A stretch of DNA of 64,000 nt from Rhodanobacter sp. C03 (lineage in GTDB: Bacteria; Pseudomonadota; Gammaproteobacteria; Xanthomonadales; Rhodanobacteraceae). Both the position numbers and the translations under genes were made by a program. Positions 27,586-37,691 of this stretch are shown in pieces; the stretch's first letter is position 1; every line of letters begins with the position of its first letter. The stretch lies in NCBI RefSeq assembly GCF_002001175.1, contig NZ_MUNT01000001.1:620001-684000 (forward strand), read 5' to 3'. The notes under the pieces were generated by a model, which was not told the origin of the DNA, did no database searches, and was given only the letters and a program-made list of their open reading frames with translations.

Positions 27586-27712
27586 GTGGAAGCGACTTCA
27601 GTCGCGATGCTCTTGCTGGTCTTCCAAAAAAGCTATCGCGACTGAGGTCGCCCCCACAAAGAGCATCGCGCACAGAACCTGCCCCGGACTCGATCCGGGG
27701 ATGCGCTCCTAC
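27586..27712. repeat. REP/BIME-like element, copy 2, with an inserted palindrome
   Basis: A variant unit (27586-27610) containing AGCGACTTCAGTCGCGATGC pairs imperfectly with 27632-27657. A further GCATCGCG...GCTCCTAC boundary runs 27663-27712. Inside the latter is a separate perfect hairpin CCCCGGA/TCCGGGG (27682-27688 with 27694-27700). It lies in the 261-bp gap between the EamA gene start and the small membrane gene, which otherwise shows nothing. Confidence 0.6.
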
Positions 27713-27727
27713 AGGAGGATCATGCGC

Positions 27728-28006
27728 TCAATGCGCGACGGGACGGCCCTGCCGTTGGATCACCACGAACTCGCCTTCCAGCACATCAGGCTGATGCGCG
27801 GCACGTGCTGCGGCGGGCCTGGCCGGGTTGCGCGCATGCTTCCACTGGCGCCAGGCCAGCAGCAAGCTGCCGCCGACCAGCAACACGCCCGCCACAACGA
27901 GGCCGAACACCAGCAGCACGCCGATCAGTGCCACACCGATCAGCAGCGACAGCGCGCGGACCAGCGGATGACGGGAACGGCGCATGGAGGGCATGGAGAC
28001 GTGCAT
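27728..28006 (-). CDS. Small conserved-looking membrane protein
   Basis: A 92-residue protein of unknown function. After a short basic start (MHVSMPSMRRSRHPLVRALS) there is one long hydrophobic stretch, about residues 19-53, able to form two membrane helices. A basic turn (RQWKHARNP) and a soluble tail ending in VLEGEFVVIQRQGRP follow. Codon use and position divergent from the Rieske gene support a real gene, but no family was recognised. ATG at 27991 is an alternative start. Confidence 0.6.
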   Translation of the reverse strand: MHVSMPSMRRSRHPLVRALSLLIGVALIGVLLVFGLVVAGVLLVGGSLLLAWRQWKHARNPARPAAARAAHQPDVLEGEFVVIQRQGRPVAH

Positions 28007-28022
28007 GTGTTAAAAATCCGTG

Positions 28023-28031
28023 TGGTAAAAT
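28023..28031 (+). promoter_or_regulatory. Extended -10 upstream of the Rieske gene
   Basis: TGGTAAAAT, an extended -10 (TGn plus TAAAAT), 53 bp before the Rieske start codon in the 78-bp divergent gap. No clear -35 element. Confidence 0.45.
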
Positions 28032-28084
28032 CAACGACTTACGCGTGTAACGATGGGGCCATCCAGCCCCCGAGGCAAGTGCCG

Positions 28085-28435
28085 ATGGATATAGTTACCC
28101 CCGCCCAGCCGTTATGCCGGCTGGATGCAATTCCCGATGGCGGCGCTACCGCCGTCGACGCCATGCTGGCCGATGGCGAGGAGAGCCTGATCCTGTTGCG
28201 GCACGGCGAACAGGTGCATGGTTATCTCAACGTCTGCCCGCATACGGGACGCCGGCTGGACTATGCGCCGGGCAAGTTTCTGCTGAAGAACGACACGCTG
28301 ATCTGCGCCGTGCATGGCGCCACCTTCAATCAAGGCGATGGGCTGTGCATCGCCGGGCCTTGCCGCGGCGAACATCTGCGGGAGGTTGCCGTGCAGGTGG
28401 TGGACGATGTCGTTCACCTGTCTGTTGGCATGTAG
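28085..28435 (+). CDS. Rieske [2Fe-2S] protein
   Basis: A 116-residue stand-alone Rieske ferredoxin-like protein. The cluster ligands are visible as Cys51-Pro-His53 and Cys74-x2-His77 ([10 protein letters not shown] and ICAVHGATF). No signal peptide or membrane helix is present, so it should be cytoplasmic. It lies 70 bp upstream of cysD on the same strand. A role as electron carrier linked to sulfur metabolism is possible, but the cysD promoter-like sequence in the gap suggests separate units. Confidence 0.85.
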   Translation: MDIVTPAQPLCRLDAIPDGGATAVDAMLADGEESLILLRHGEQVHGYLNVCPHTGRRLDYAPGKFLLKNDTLICAVHGATFNQGDGLCIAGPCRGEHLREVAVQVVDDVVHLSVGM

Positions 28436-28450
28436 CTGTCGAGCAGGCCA

Positions 28451-28480
28451 TTACGCAAATCGCACGGCCCCGACTAGAAT
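28451..28480 (+). promoter_or_regulatory. Candidate cysD promoter
   Basis: TTACGC (28451-28456) and TAGAAT (28475-28480) with an 18-bp spacer, 25 bp before the cysD start codon. Confidence 0.45.
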
Positions 28481-28505
28481 CCGGACGGATATCAACGGCA
28501 GCAAC

Positions 28506-29426
28506 ATGACCAACTTCGATACGCTTGCGCACACATCGCACCTGAATCAGCTGGAATCGGAAAGCATCCACATCCTGCGCGAGGTGGCGGCGGAATTCCG
28601 CAACCCGGTGATGATGTACTCGATCGGCAAGGACTCCTCGGTGCTGCTGCACCTGCTGCAGAAGGCGTTCTATCCGGCGCCGCCGCCGATCCCGCTGCTG
28701 CATGTGGACACGACGTGGAAATTCCGCGAGATGATCGCGTTCCGCGATCGCCGTGCGCAGGAAACCGGCTGCCGGCTGATCGTGCATATCAATCAGGATG
28801 GCGTGGCGCAGGGCATCGGCCCGTTCACCCACGGCGCGACCGTGCATACCGACGTGATGAAGACCCAGGCGCTGAAGCAGGCACTGGACAAGTACCAGTT
28901 CGATGCCGCGATCGGCGGCGCACGCCGCGACGAGGAGAAGTCGCGTGCGAAGGAACGCGTGTTCTCGTTCCGCAACGCGCAGCATCGCTGGGATCCGAAG
29001 AGCCAGCGGCCGGAACTGTGGAACCTCTACAACGCACGCATCGCCAAGGGCGAGAGCGTGCGTGTATTCCCGCTGTCGAACTGGACCGAGCTGGATATCT
29101 GGCTGTACATCTACCGCGAAAAGATCGAGGTGCCGTCGCTGTACCTCGCCGCCGAGCGGCCGGTGGTCGAGCGCGATGGCACGCTGATCATGGTCGACGA
29201 CGAGCGCATGCCGCTGCGCCCGGGCGAGGTCCCGCAAATGCGCAAGGTGCGTTTCCGCACGCTGGGTTGCTATCCGCTCACCGGCGCGATCGAGTCCGAG
29301 GCCGATACGCTGCCGGCAGTCATCCAGGAAATGCTGGTGGCGCGCACCTCCGAGCGTCAGGGCCGGGTGATCGACCAAGATCCGTCCGCGTCGATGGAGA
29401 AGAAGAAGCAGGAGGGTTATTTCTGA
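28506..29426 (+). CDS. cysD: Sulfate adenylyltransferase subunit 2
   Basis: Catalytic subunit (306 residues) of ATP sulfurylase, making adenosine 5'-phosphosulfate from sulfate and ATP. It belongs to the PAPS-reductase-like PP-loop family: the loop is [15 protein letters not shown] near residues 35-49. The middle carries the conserved [20 protein letters not shown]. Its stop overlaps the cysNC start by one base (TGATG), so the two subunits are translationally coupled. Confidence 0.96.
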   Translation: MTNFDTLAHTSHLNQLESESIHILREVAAEFRNPVMMYSIGKDSSVLLHLLQKAFYPAPPPIPLLHVDTTWKFREMIAFRDRRAQETGCRLIVHINQDGVAQGIGPFTHGATVHTDVMKTQALKQALDKYQFDAAIGGARRDEEKSRAKERVFSFRNAQHRWDPKSQRPELWNLYNARIAKGESVRVFPLSNWTELDIWLYIYREKIEVPSLYLAAERPVVERDGTLIMVDDERMPLRPGEVPQMRKVRFRTLGCYPLTGAIESEADTLPAVIQEMLVARTSERQGRVIDQDPSASMEKKKQEGYF

Positions 29427-31315
29427 TGCGCACGGAGCATGACGCGGGCACGGCGATCGACGCCTACCTGCAGCAGCACGAAACCAAGAGCCTGCTGCGC
29501 TTCATCACCTGCGGCAGCGTGGACGACGGCAAGAGCACCCTGCTCGGGCGCCTGCTGTACGACAGCAAGCTGCTGTTCGACGACCAGCTGGCGGCGCTGA
29601 AAGGCGACAGCCTGCGCCACGGCACGCAGAACGGTGAGCTGGATTTCGCCTTGCTGGTCGACGGCCTCTCCGCCGAGCGCGAGCAGGGCATCACCATCGA
29701 TGTTGCCTACCGCTTCTTCAGCACCGAGCGGCGCAAATTCATCGTGGCGGATTGTCCCGGGCATGAGCAGTACACGCGCAACATGGCTACCGGTGCTTCC
29801 ACCGCCGACCTCGCGGTGGTGCTGGTCGACGCGCGCAAGGGCCTGCTGACGCAGACGCGCCGGCATACCTATATCTGCGCGCTGCTCGGCATCCGCCATG
29901 TGCTGCTGGCGGTGAACAAGATGGACCTGATCGATTACTCCGAGGACGTGTTCCGTTCGATCGAGACGGATTATCGCGAGCTGGCCGACTCGATGGGCAT
30001 CGCGCAGGTCAGCGCGGTGCCGCTGTCGGCGTTGCGCGGCGAGAATGTCAGCAGCCGTTCGGATCGCATCGGCTGGTACGACGGACCCAGCCTGCTGGAG
30101 CGTCTGGAGACGGTGCAGGTCGCGCATGTGGTCGACGATGTCGGCTTCCGCCTGCCGGTACAATGGGTATGCCGGCCCGATCAGAACTTCCGCGGCTATG
30201 CAGGCCACGTTGTCGCCGGTTGCATTGCGCCGGGCGATGAAGTGGTGGTGCTGCCGAGTGGCGTCCGTTCGCGGGTGGCGCGCATCGTCACGGCCGATGG
30301 CGATCTGCCGCGTGCCAGCCTTGGCGCTGCGATCACGCTGACGCTGACCGACGAGCGCGACATCAGTCGTGGCGATGTCATCGTCGCGGCCGCGCAACCA
30401 CCGCAGGTAGCCGACCAGTTCGCCGCGCACCTGCTGTGGATGGGCGAGGCGCCGCTGCTGCCGGGGCGATCCTACTGGCTGAAGATCGGCACACGCACCG
30501 TGAGTGCGCAGGTCACCGAGATCAAGCACAAGGTCGACGTCAACACGCAGGAGCCGCTGGCCGCCAAACGGCTGGAGTTGAACGAAGTCGGTTACTGCAA
30601 CCTCAGTCTCGATCACGCCATTGCGTTCGAGTCGTATGAGCACTGCCGCGAGATGGGTGCGTTCATCCTGATCGATCGGCAGAGCAACAACACGGTGGCA
30701 GCGGGCACGTTGAACTTCGCCCTGCGTCGCGCCGACAACATCCATTGGCAACATATGGATGTCGATCGCACCGCGCGTGCACGGATCAAGGGTCAGGCGC
30801 CGGCCTGCCTGTGGTTCACCGGCCTGTCCGGCTCCGGCAAGTCGACCGTGGCCAACCTGGTGGAAAAGCGCCTGCACGCATTGGGTTATCACACCTGCAT
30901 GCTGGACGGCGACAACGTGCGGCATGGGCTCAACCGCGATCTGGGTTTCACCGACGAGGATCGCGTCGAGAACATCCGCCGCGTGGCCGAGGTGGCCAAG
31001 CTGATGGTGGAGGCCGGCCTGATCGTGCTGGTTTCCTTCATCAGCCCGTTCCGCAGCGAGCGGCGCATGGCGCGCGAACTGTTCGCCGAAGGCGAGTTCC
31101 GGGAAGTCTTCGTGGACACGCCGCTGGCGATCTGCGAGCAGCGCGACGTCAAGGGGCTTTACGCGAAGGCGCGTGCCGGCGAGATCAGGAACTTCACCGG
31201 CATTGATTCACCGTACGAGCGACCCGAGCAGCCCGAAGTGCATCTGGAGACGGTCAACCACACGGTGGAGGCATTGGCCGAACAGGTGACCGCGGTGCTT
31301 ATCGGGCATCGCTGA
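29426..31315 (+). CDS. cysNC: Bifunctional sulfate adenylyltransferase subunit 1 / APS kinase
   Basis: Fusion of 629 residues. The first part (about 1-440) is the CysN GTPase, with G1 GSVDDGKST at 30-38, G3 DCPGHEQ and G4 NKMD, followed by EF-Tu-like beta-barrels; GTP hydrolysis drives APS formation with CysD. The last 190 residues are a complete APS kinase with its own P-loop GLSGSGKST and [12 protein letters not shown], yielding PAPS. Such CysNC fusions are usual in Xanthomonadales. Reductive steps (CysH, CysIJ) are not in this window. Confidence 0.96.
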   Translation: MRTEHDAGTAIDAYLQQHETKSLLRFITCGSVDDGKSTLLGRLLYDSKLLFDDQLAALKGDSLRHGTQNGELDFALLVDGLSAEREQGITIDVAYRFFSTERRKFIVADCPGHEQYTRNMATGASTADLAVVLVDARKGLLTQTRRHTYICALLGIRHVLLAVNKMDLIDYSEDVFRSIETDYRELADSMGIAQVSAVPLSALRGENVSSRSDRIGWYDGPSLLERLETVQVAHVVDDVGFRLPVQWVCRPDQNFRGYAGHVVAGCIAPGDEVVVLPSGVRSRVARIVTADGDLPRASLGAAITLTLTDERDISRGDVIVAAAQPPQVADQFAAHLLWMGEAPLLPGRSYWLKIGTRTVSAQVTEIKHKVDVNTQEPLAAKRLELNEVGYCNLSLDHAIAFESYEHCREMGAFILIDRQSNNTVAAGTLNFALRRADNIHWQHMDVDRTARARIKGQAPACLWFTGLSGSGKSTVANLVEKRLHALGYHTCMLDGDNVRHGLNRDLGFTDEDRVENIRRVAEVAKLMVEAGLIVLVSFISPFRSERRMARELFAEGEFREVFVDTPLAICEQRDVKGLYAKARAGEIRNFTGIDSPYERPEQPEVHLETVNHTVEALAEQVTAVLIGHR

Positions 31316-31390
31316 GTGACCAGCGTACTGACTCGCCAGGTTGAACCCCTGACGTAGTTCAGCCACTGCTTCCGTTGCCGAGGCCCCACA

Positions 31391-31424
31391 ACAGAAACCC
31401 CGCGGCATGCCGCGGGGTTTCTGT
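31391..31424. terminator. Bidirectional terminator between cysNC and metK
   Basis: A perfect 15-bp inverted repeat (31391-31405 with 31410-31424) with a CATG loop and AAA/TTT-flanked GC core, between convergent genes. Confidence 0.85.
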
Positions 31425-31446
31425 TCAACAACGGGCAGCTGCTGAC

Positions 31447-32646
<1,200 letters not shown>

Positions 32647-32794
32647 CGCGGTATATATCCTTTCGTGCGGATAGAGAGATACAAGAAGCCCGACATGATA
32701 CATCGACGCTCCCGGTTTTGCAGCCCCGGGCGATTCTGGGGTCGAAAGGGTTAGGCGGATGTTCAGCCGTATGGACGGCCGTACAGGGATTCGT

Positions 32795-33781
32795 TCAGGC
32801 GGCGAGCCGCTCGCCGGCGGCGAGGGCGGCGAAATAGTCGCGGGTCAGGCGCAGCTGGGCGTCGGCCGATTCAGCACGGTTGACCACTTGCCGAAATGCG
32901 GCGTTCTCCGGCCGGTCCTTGGCGTACCAGCCAAGGTGTTTGCGCGCGATGCGCACACCCGCCAGCTCGCCATAGAACGCATAGAGCTGTTCGAGGTGGC
33001 CGAGCAGGATCGTGGCGACTTCGGTCGGCTCCGGCTCGGGCAGCAGCTCGCCGGTGGCGAGATAGTGCGCGATCTCGCGGAAGATCCACGGTCGGCCCTG
33101 CGCGCCGCGGCCGATCATCAATGCATCGGCGCCGGTGACGTCGAGCACGTGACGCGCCTGCTGCGGCGTGCTGACATCACCGTTCGCCAGTACCGGAATG
33201 CGCACGGCCGCCTTCACCGCGGTGATGGTGTCGTACTCGGCGTCGCCTTCGTATTTGTCGGCACGGGTACGGCCATGCACGGCCAGCGCAGCGATGCCGT
33301 TGTCCTGGGCGATGTGTGCGATGTTCAGGGCGTTCTTGTTCTGTCGGTCCCAGCCGGTGCGGATCTTCAAGGTCACCGGTACCTCGACCGCATCGACGAC
33401 GGCCTTGACGATGCGCGCCACCAGTGGCTCGTCCTGCAGCAGCGCCGAGCCCGACCACACGTTGCAGACTTTCTTGGCCGGGCAACCCATGTTGATATCG
33501 ATCAGCTGCGCGCCATTGGCGACGTTGAAGCGTGCCGCCTCGGCCAGCATCGCCGGGTCGTAGCCGGCGATCTGCACGCTGACCGGCTCGGGTTCGCCGA
33601 TGTGATCCATCCGCTGCAGCGACTTGCGCGTGTGCCACAGGCGCGGATCGGCATTGGTCATTTCCGATACGGCAAGACCCGCGCCCAGCCGCTTGCACAG
33701 CAGGCGGAACGGCTTGTCGGTGACGCCCGCCATCGGCGCGAGCACCACGGGCGGGTCGATGAGGTAGGGGCCGATGCGCAT
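32795..33781 (-). CDS. dusB: tRNA-dihydrouridine synthase B
   Basis: FMN enzyme of 328 residues that reduces uridines in the tRNA D-loop. It starts [20 protein letters not shown] at an ATG and has the catalytic-Cys block [10 protein letters not shown], the substrate loop LKIRTGW, and [20 protein letters not shown], which match DusB best among the three Dus types. In enterobacteria dusB precedes fis; no fis is adjacent here. Confidence 0.94.
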   Translation of the reverse strand: MRIGPYLIDPPVVLAPMAGVTDKPFRLLCKRLGAGLAVSEMTNADPRLWHTRKSLQRMDHIGEPEPVSVQIAGYDPAMLAEAARFNVANGAQLIDINMGCPAKKVCNVWSGSALLQDEPLVARIVKAVVDAVEVPVTLKIRTGWDRQNKNALNIAHIAQDNGIAALAVHGRTRADKYEGDAEYDTITAVKAAVRIPVLANGDVSTPQQARHVLDVTGADALMIGRGAQGRPWIFREIAHYLATGELLPEPEPTEVATILLGHLEQLYAFYGELAGVRIARKHLGWYAKDRPENAAFRQVVNRAESADAQLRLTRDYFAALAAGERLAA

Positions 33782-33828
33782 CCGCGCATTGTAGCCGGCC
33801 CGGCCGCTGCTGGCCCGGCGCGGCGCCG

Positions 33829-35088
33829 TCAGTGCGTCGGCAGAACCCGAAGGTGCTGCGGCTCGTGTTTGTGCCTGAACAGGAAGAAGAACAGCACCGC
33901 CACCACCAGCGAATACGAGGCAAAGGCCAGCCAGATCCCGTGCCAGTCCTTGCTGCCATTGGCATCGGTGAAATAGAACTGGATGATCAGGCCGCTCAGC
34001 GAACTGCCCAGCACCGCGCCCACACCGTTGGTCATCAGCATGAACAGGCCCTGCGCGCTGGCGCGGATCGCCGGGTCGCTCTGTCCCTCGACGAACAGCG
34101 AGCCGGAGATGTTGAAGAAGTCGAACGCCATGCCATACACGATGCACGACATCACGATCATCCACAGGCCGGGGCCCGGGTTGCCGTAGGCGAACAGGCC
34201 GAAGCGCAGCGTCCATGCCAGCATGCTGATCAGCATCACCATCTTGATGCCGAAGCGTTTCAGGAAGAACGGGATCGCCAGGATGAACAGCGTTTCGGAG
34301 ACCTGCGAAATCGACATGATGATGGCGGGATAGCGCACCGTCAGCGTGTCCTTGTACGCATCGACGTTGGCGAAGTCATGCAGGAAGGTGTCGCCATACG
34401 CATTGGTCAGCTGCAGGGCGGCGCCCAGCAACATGGCGAAGATGAAGAAGACCGCCATCTTGCTGTTCTTGAACAGGGCGAATGAATTCAGGCCGAGCGT
34501 GTCGAGCAGCGAGCGATTCGGACCGTGTCCGAGCTTGGGTTTGCACGGCGGCAAGGTGAAGGCGTACACGCCAAGCAGCAACGCTGCGCCGGAGGCCACG
34601 TAGAACTGGCCGGTGGAGGTTTCCAGATGCAGCAGGCTGACCACCCACAGTGCCACGATGAAACCGATCGTGCCCCACACGCGGATCGGCGGGTAATCGA
34701 TCACGACATCCTTGCCGCTGCCCTTCAACGCCGAGTAGGCCACCGCGATCGACAGCGAAATGGTCGGCATGTAGCACATCATGTTGAGCAACATCACCCA
34801 GAACAGAGTGGTGGGATTGTCGACCAGCGGTATCGCGAACAGCACGATGGCGCCGGCGATGTGCAGGCCGCCATAGAGCTTTTCCGCATTGATCCACTTG
34901 TCGGCGATCATGCCCATGATCGAGGGCATGAACAGCGAGGCGATGCCCATGGTCGAGAAGATCGCGCCGAACTGCGCGCCCGACCAATGCCGGTTCTGGA
35001 ACCAGTAGGCACCGATGGTGATCAGCCAGGAGCCCCAGACAAAGAACTGCAAAAAATTCATCGCAACAAGGCGGAGCTTCAGATTCAC
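33829..35088 (-). CDS. NupG/XapB-family MFS nucleoside permease
   Basis: Inner-membrane H+ symporter of about 419 residues with 12 predicted helices. The opening MNFLQFFVWGSWLITIGAYW and the YPPIRVWGTIGFIVA block are characteristic of the nucleoside:H+ symporter family. The likely start is GTG at 35088 (read VNLKLRLVAMNFLQ), matching the family's usual extra nine residues; ATG 35061 is the alternative. It lies 47 bp upstream of dusB on the same strand. The exact nucleoside is unknown. Confidence 0.88.
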   Translation of the reverse strand: MNLKLRLVAMNFLQFFVWGSWLITIGAYWFQNRHWSGAQFGAIFSTMGIASLFMPSIMGMIADKWINAEKLYGGLHIAGAIVLFAIPLVDNPTTLFWVMLLNMMCYMPTISLSIAVAYSALKGSGKDVVIDYPPIRVWGTIGFIVALWVVSLLHLETSTGQFYVASGAALLLGVYAFTLPPCKPKLGHGPNRSLLDTLGLNSFALFKNSKMAVFFIFAMLLGAALQLTNAYGDTFLHDFANVDAYKDTLTVRYPAIIMSISQVSETLFILAIPFFLKRFGIKMVMLISMLAWTLRFGLFAYGNPGPGLWMIVMSCIVYGMAFDFFNISGSLFVEGQSDPAIRASAQGLFMLMTNGVGAVLGSSLSGLIIQFYFTDANGSKDWHGIWLAFASYSLVVAVLFFFLFRHKHEPQHLRVLPTH

Positions 35089-35219
35089 AAGCAGATATCC
35101 AACAGTGTGTCCCCTGACATAGCCGAGGGAACTGCCCCGTGGCCACCAGCCCAAGCACCTTAGAGGATGCCGCAGGGGACCGGCAAGGCGCGCTGCAGCG
35201 CTTGCCCAGTCCGACGTGC

Positions 35220-35816
35220 TCAGTCGGAGCTGTGCAGTGCGGTGTTCACGCACTTGCGTAACACCGGCAGCAACTCCGTTTCGAACCACGGATTGCGCAC
35301 CAGCCACAACCGGTTGCGTGGACTGGGATGCGGCAGCGGCAGGCAGCCCTGCGCGAGATGTTCACGCCAGGCCTGCACGGTGTCGGTGAGGCGCGTGCCG
35401 CGCGGCACGCCGAGGATGCCGGCCTGCGCATACTGGCCGATCACCAAGGTCAGTCGGACCTGCTTCAGCAACGGCAGCAGGCGCGGATGCCAGGTCGGTG
35501 CGCATTCCGGTCGCGGCGGCAGATCGCCACCACGACCGGTGCCGGGAAAGCAGAAACCCATCGGCACGATCGCGATGCGGCTGGCGTCGTAGAAGGAGTC
35601 GCGCCCGATGCCCAACCAGTCGCGCAGGCGATCGCCGCTGACGTCGTTGAACGGGATGCCGCTGTCGTGCACCTTGCGTCCCGGCGCCTGACTGACGATC
35701 AGCAAGCGCGATGTGGTCGAAGCCTGCAGCACCGGCCGCGGACCCAGTGGCAGGTGTGCCGCGCACAGTCGGCAGGCACGGATCTTGGTGAGCAGTTTGT
35801 CCAGCTGGTCAGGCAT
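35220..35816 (-). CDS. Uracil-DNA glycosylase superfamily protein
   Basis: A 198-residue protein of the UDG superfamily, probably in base-excision repair. It shows the motif-A region SQAPGRKVHDSGIPFND, GFCFPGTGRGGDLPPRPECA in the middle and the motif-B HPSPRN near the C-terminus, plus CRLCAAHL near the start that may bind metal. A TTG start at 35840 would overlap the upstream oxidase stop (TTGA); ATG 35816 is preferred. Exact substrate preference is not clear, as some members of this branch are uncharacterised. Confidence 0.8.
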   Translation of the reverse strand: MPDQLDKLLTKIRACRLCAAHLPLGPRPVLQASTTSRLLIVSQAPGRKVHDSGIPFNDVSGDRLRDWLGIGRDSFYDASRIAIVPMGFCFPGTGRGGDLPPRPECAPTWHPRLLPLLKQVRLTLVIGQYAQAGILGVPRGTRLTDTVQAWREHLAQGCLPLPHPSPRNRLWLVRNPWFETELLPVLRKCVNTALHSSD

Positions 35817-35836
35817 GCCGATTCCCGATGCTCGAC

Positions 35837-37207
35837 TCAAGGCAACAGCTTGCCCGGATTGAGGATGCCGTCAGGATCGAACGCGGTCTTGATATTGCGC
35901 ATCAGGTCCAGCGTGCTCGACGACAGCGCCAGCGGCATGAATTCCCGCTTGACCATGCCGATGCCATGTTCACCGGACAGCGTGCCATTGAGTGAAATCA
36001 CCAGCGCGAATACCTCGGCCAGACACGCATGTGCGCGTTCGCGCTCGGCGTCGTCGCGTGGCAGCAGGTTGACGTGGAGGTTGCCGTTGCCGGCGTGGCC
36101 GAAGGTGACGATCAACACATCGTGCTTCGCCGAGATCTGCTTGATGCCATCGACCAGCGCAGGCAGGTGGCTGACCGGCACGACCACGTCTTCGTTGATC
36201 TTGTTCGGCGAGATCGTGCGTTGTGCCGGCGACAGCGCCTTGCGCGCCGACCACAGCGCACTGGTTTCCTCGGCGGTTTCGGCGAGGCGCAGTTCTTCCA
36301 GCCCATCGCCGCGTGCGGCATGTGAGACGGCTTCCACGGCGGAAGGCAGCGCCTGCGGCTCGCCATCCACTTCGATCATCAGCATCGCGCCGGCCAGCGG
36401 CACGCTGTCGCCGCCATGCGCGTGGGCCAGCTTCAGCGCCACATCGTCGATGAACTCCAGCGCGCACGGCGTCACCGGTTGCGCCATGATCCGCGCCACC
36501 GCTCGCGCGGCACTGCCGACATCGCGATAGGTCGCGCGCAGCGTACGCACGGCCGAAGGTTTTGGGGTGAGTTTCAGGGTGGCTTCGGTGATCAGCGCCA
36601 GGGTGCCTTCCGATCCGATCAGCAGGCGGGTCAGGTCGTAGCCGGTGGCGCCCTTGCTGGTATAGGTGCCACAACGGAAACCTTCGCCGTTGCCGGCAAC
36701 GGCGCGCAGGCCCAGCGTGTTCTCGCGCGGGCTGCCGTATTTCACCGTGCGTGGGCCGGCCGAGTTGCAGGCAAGATTGCCGCCGATGCTGCACCAGGGC
36801 GCGGAGGAGGGATCGGGTGGCCAGAAGAAACCGTGCGGCAGCAGTGCCTGCTGCAGGTCGCCATTCAACACGCCGGGCTCGACCACTACAAGGCGGTTGT
36901 CCGGATCGATGCGCAGGATCCGGTTCATCCGCTCGAAGCTCACCACCACACCACCATCCACCGGCACCGTGGCGCCGGTGGTGTTGCTGCCGCGTCCGCG
37001 GGCGATCACCGGCACCTTGTATGTACGACATGTCCGCACCAGCGCTTCGACCTGGGCATGCTCGGTGGGGAACGCCACCGCATCAGGCAACGCGTGCTGG
37101 CGCGAGTTGTCGTACGAATAAGCAATTCGCTCGGCTTCGCCGCTGGCGAATGCGTCGGCGGGGAAAATCTCGCGCAGGCGGGCGAGCAGTTCGGTGGGAA
37201 GCGGCAT
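35837..37207 (-). CDS. FAD-linked oxidase, glycolate/D-lactate dehydrogenase (GlcD/Dld) type
   Basis: Flavoprotein of 456 residues of the VAO/PCMH family that oxidises D-2-hydroxy acids. The FAD domain has PVIARGRGSNTTGATVPVDG and SIGGNLACNSAGPRTVKYG. The C-terminal cap carries FGHAGNGNLHVNLLP and the signature LSGEHGIGMVKREFM, with the substrate His. It has no iron-sulfur partner domain nearby, unlike glcDEF. The UDG gene begins within 25 bp and is probably co-transcribed. D-lactate is a plausible substrate. Confidence 0.9.
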   Translation of the reverse strand: MPLPTELLARLREIFPADAFASGEAERIAYSYDNSRQHALPDAVAFPTEHAQVEALVRTCRTYKVPVIARGRGSNTTGATVPVDGGVVVSFERMNRILRIDPDNRLVVVEPGVLNGDLQQALLPHGFFWPPDPSSAPWCSIGGNLACNSAGPRTVKYGSPRENTLGLRAVAGNGEGFRCGTYTSKGATGYDLTRLLIGSEGTLALITEATLKLTPKPSAVRTLRATYRDVGSAARAVARIMAQPVTPCALEFIDDVALKLAHAHGGDSVPLAGAMLMIEVDGEPQALPSAVEAVSHAARGDGLEELRLAETAEETSALWSARKALSPAQRTISPNKINEDVVVPVSHLPALVDGIKQISAKHDVLIVTFGHAGNGNLHVNLLPRDDAERERAHACLAEVFALVISLNGTLSGEHGIGMVKREFMPLALSSSTLDLMRNIKTAFDPDGILNPGKLLP

Positions 37208-37252
37208 CCTCAGAGCCTATCTCACCTGCAGGAAGGATTTGCCGAAATGTCT

Positions 37253-37324
37253 GTAGGAGCGGCTTCAGCCGCGATGCCTTTGTACAACCATCAAGTCAGA
37301 GCATCGCGGCTGAGCCGCTCCTAC
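37253..37324. repeat. REP/BIME-like palindromic element, copy 3
   Basis: Left unit 37253-37277 begins GTAGGAGCGGCTTCAGCCGC and ends GATGC. Right unit 37301-37324 is its inverse with one base missing. They are 23 bp apart, in the 127-bp gap between yraN and the FAD oxidase. Same family as 26443 and 27586. Confidence 0.75.
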
Positions 37325-37334
37325 AAGAAGCGCT

Positions 37335-37691
37335 TCAACCAGCCTCGAACGCGCCGCGCAACCAGTCGCGGTGAATGGCGTCGGCCGCCCCGTCGTAACT
37401 GACCACGTCGAAGCGGCAGGCGCGTCGCGCGTGTTGCGGATGCGCGGCCAGCCAGTGCTGGGCGGCGAGTATCAGTCGGGCCTGCTTGCTGGTGGTGACC
37501 GAAGCAGCGGCATCGCCGTGACTGGCGCTCTTGCGGTAGCGCACCTCGACGAACACCACGGTGTCGCCTTCACGCATCACCAAGTCCAGCTCGCCATGGC
37601 GGGTGCTGTAGTTGCGCGCCAGCAGTTTCAGTCCGGCGCGTTCGAGCTCGGCGCAGGCGCGTTGCTCGTAGGCGTCGCCAGCGGCGCGCAT
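37335..37691 (-). CDS. yraN: YraN family (UPF0102) nuclease-like protein
   Basis: A 118-residue protein with an Endonuclease/Holliday-resolvase-like fold. The core motif is GELDLVMREGDTVVFVEVRYR (Glu-Asp...Glu-x-Arg), matching the family. The function is unproven. Its ATG overlaps the lpoA stop by one base (TGATG), the lpoA-yraN pairing seen in E. coli. Confidence 0.93.
   Translation of the reverse strand: MRAAGDAYEQRACAELERAGLKLLARNYSTRHGELDLVMREGDTVVFVEVRYRKSASHGDAAASVTTSKQARLILAAQHWLAAHPQHARRACRFDVVSYDGAADAIHRDWLRGAFEAG

Noticed and set aside
32647-32794. Possible SAM riboswitch in the metK leader
   Set aside because: No recognisable SAM-I, SAM-II or related core or pairing pattern; leader after the likely -10 is only about 45 nt.
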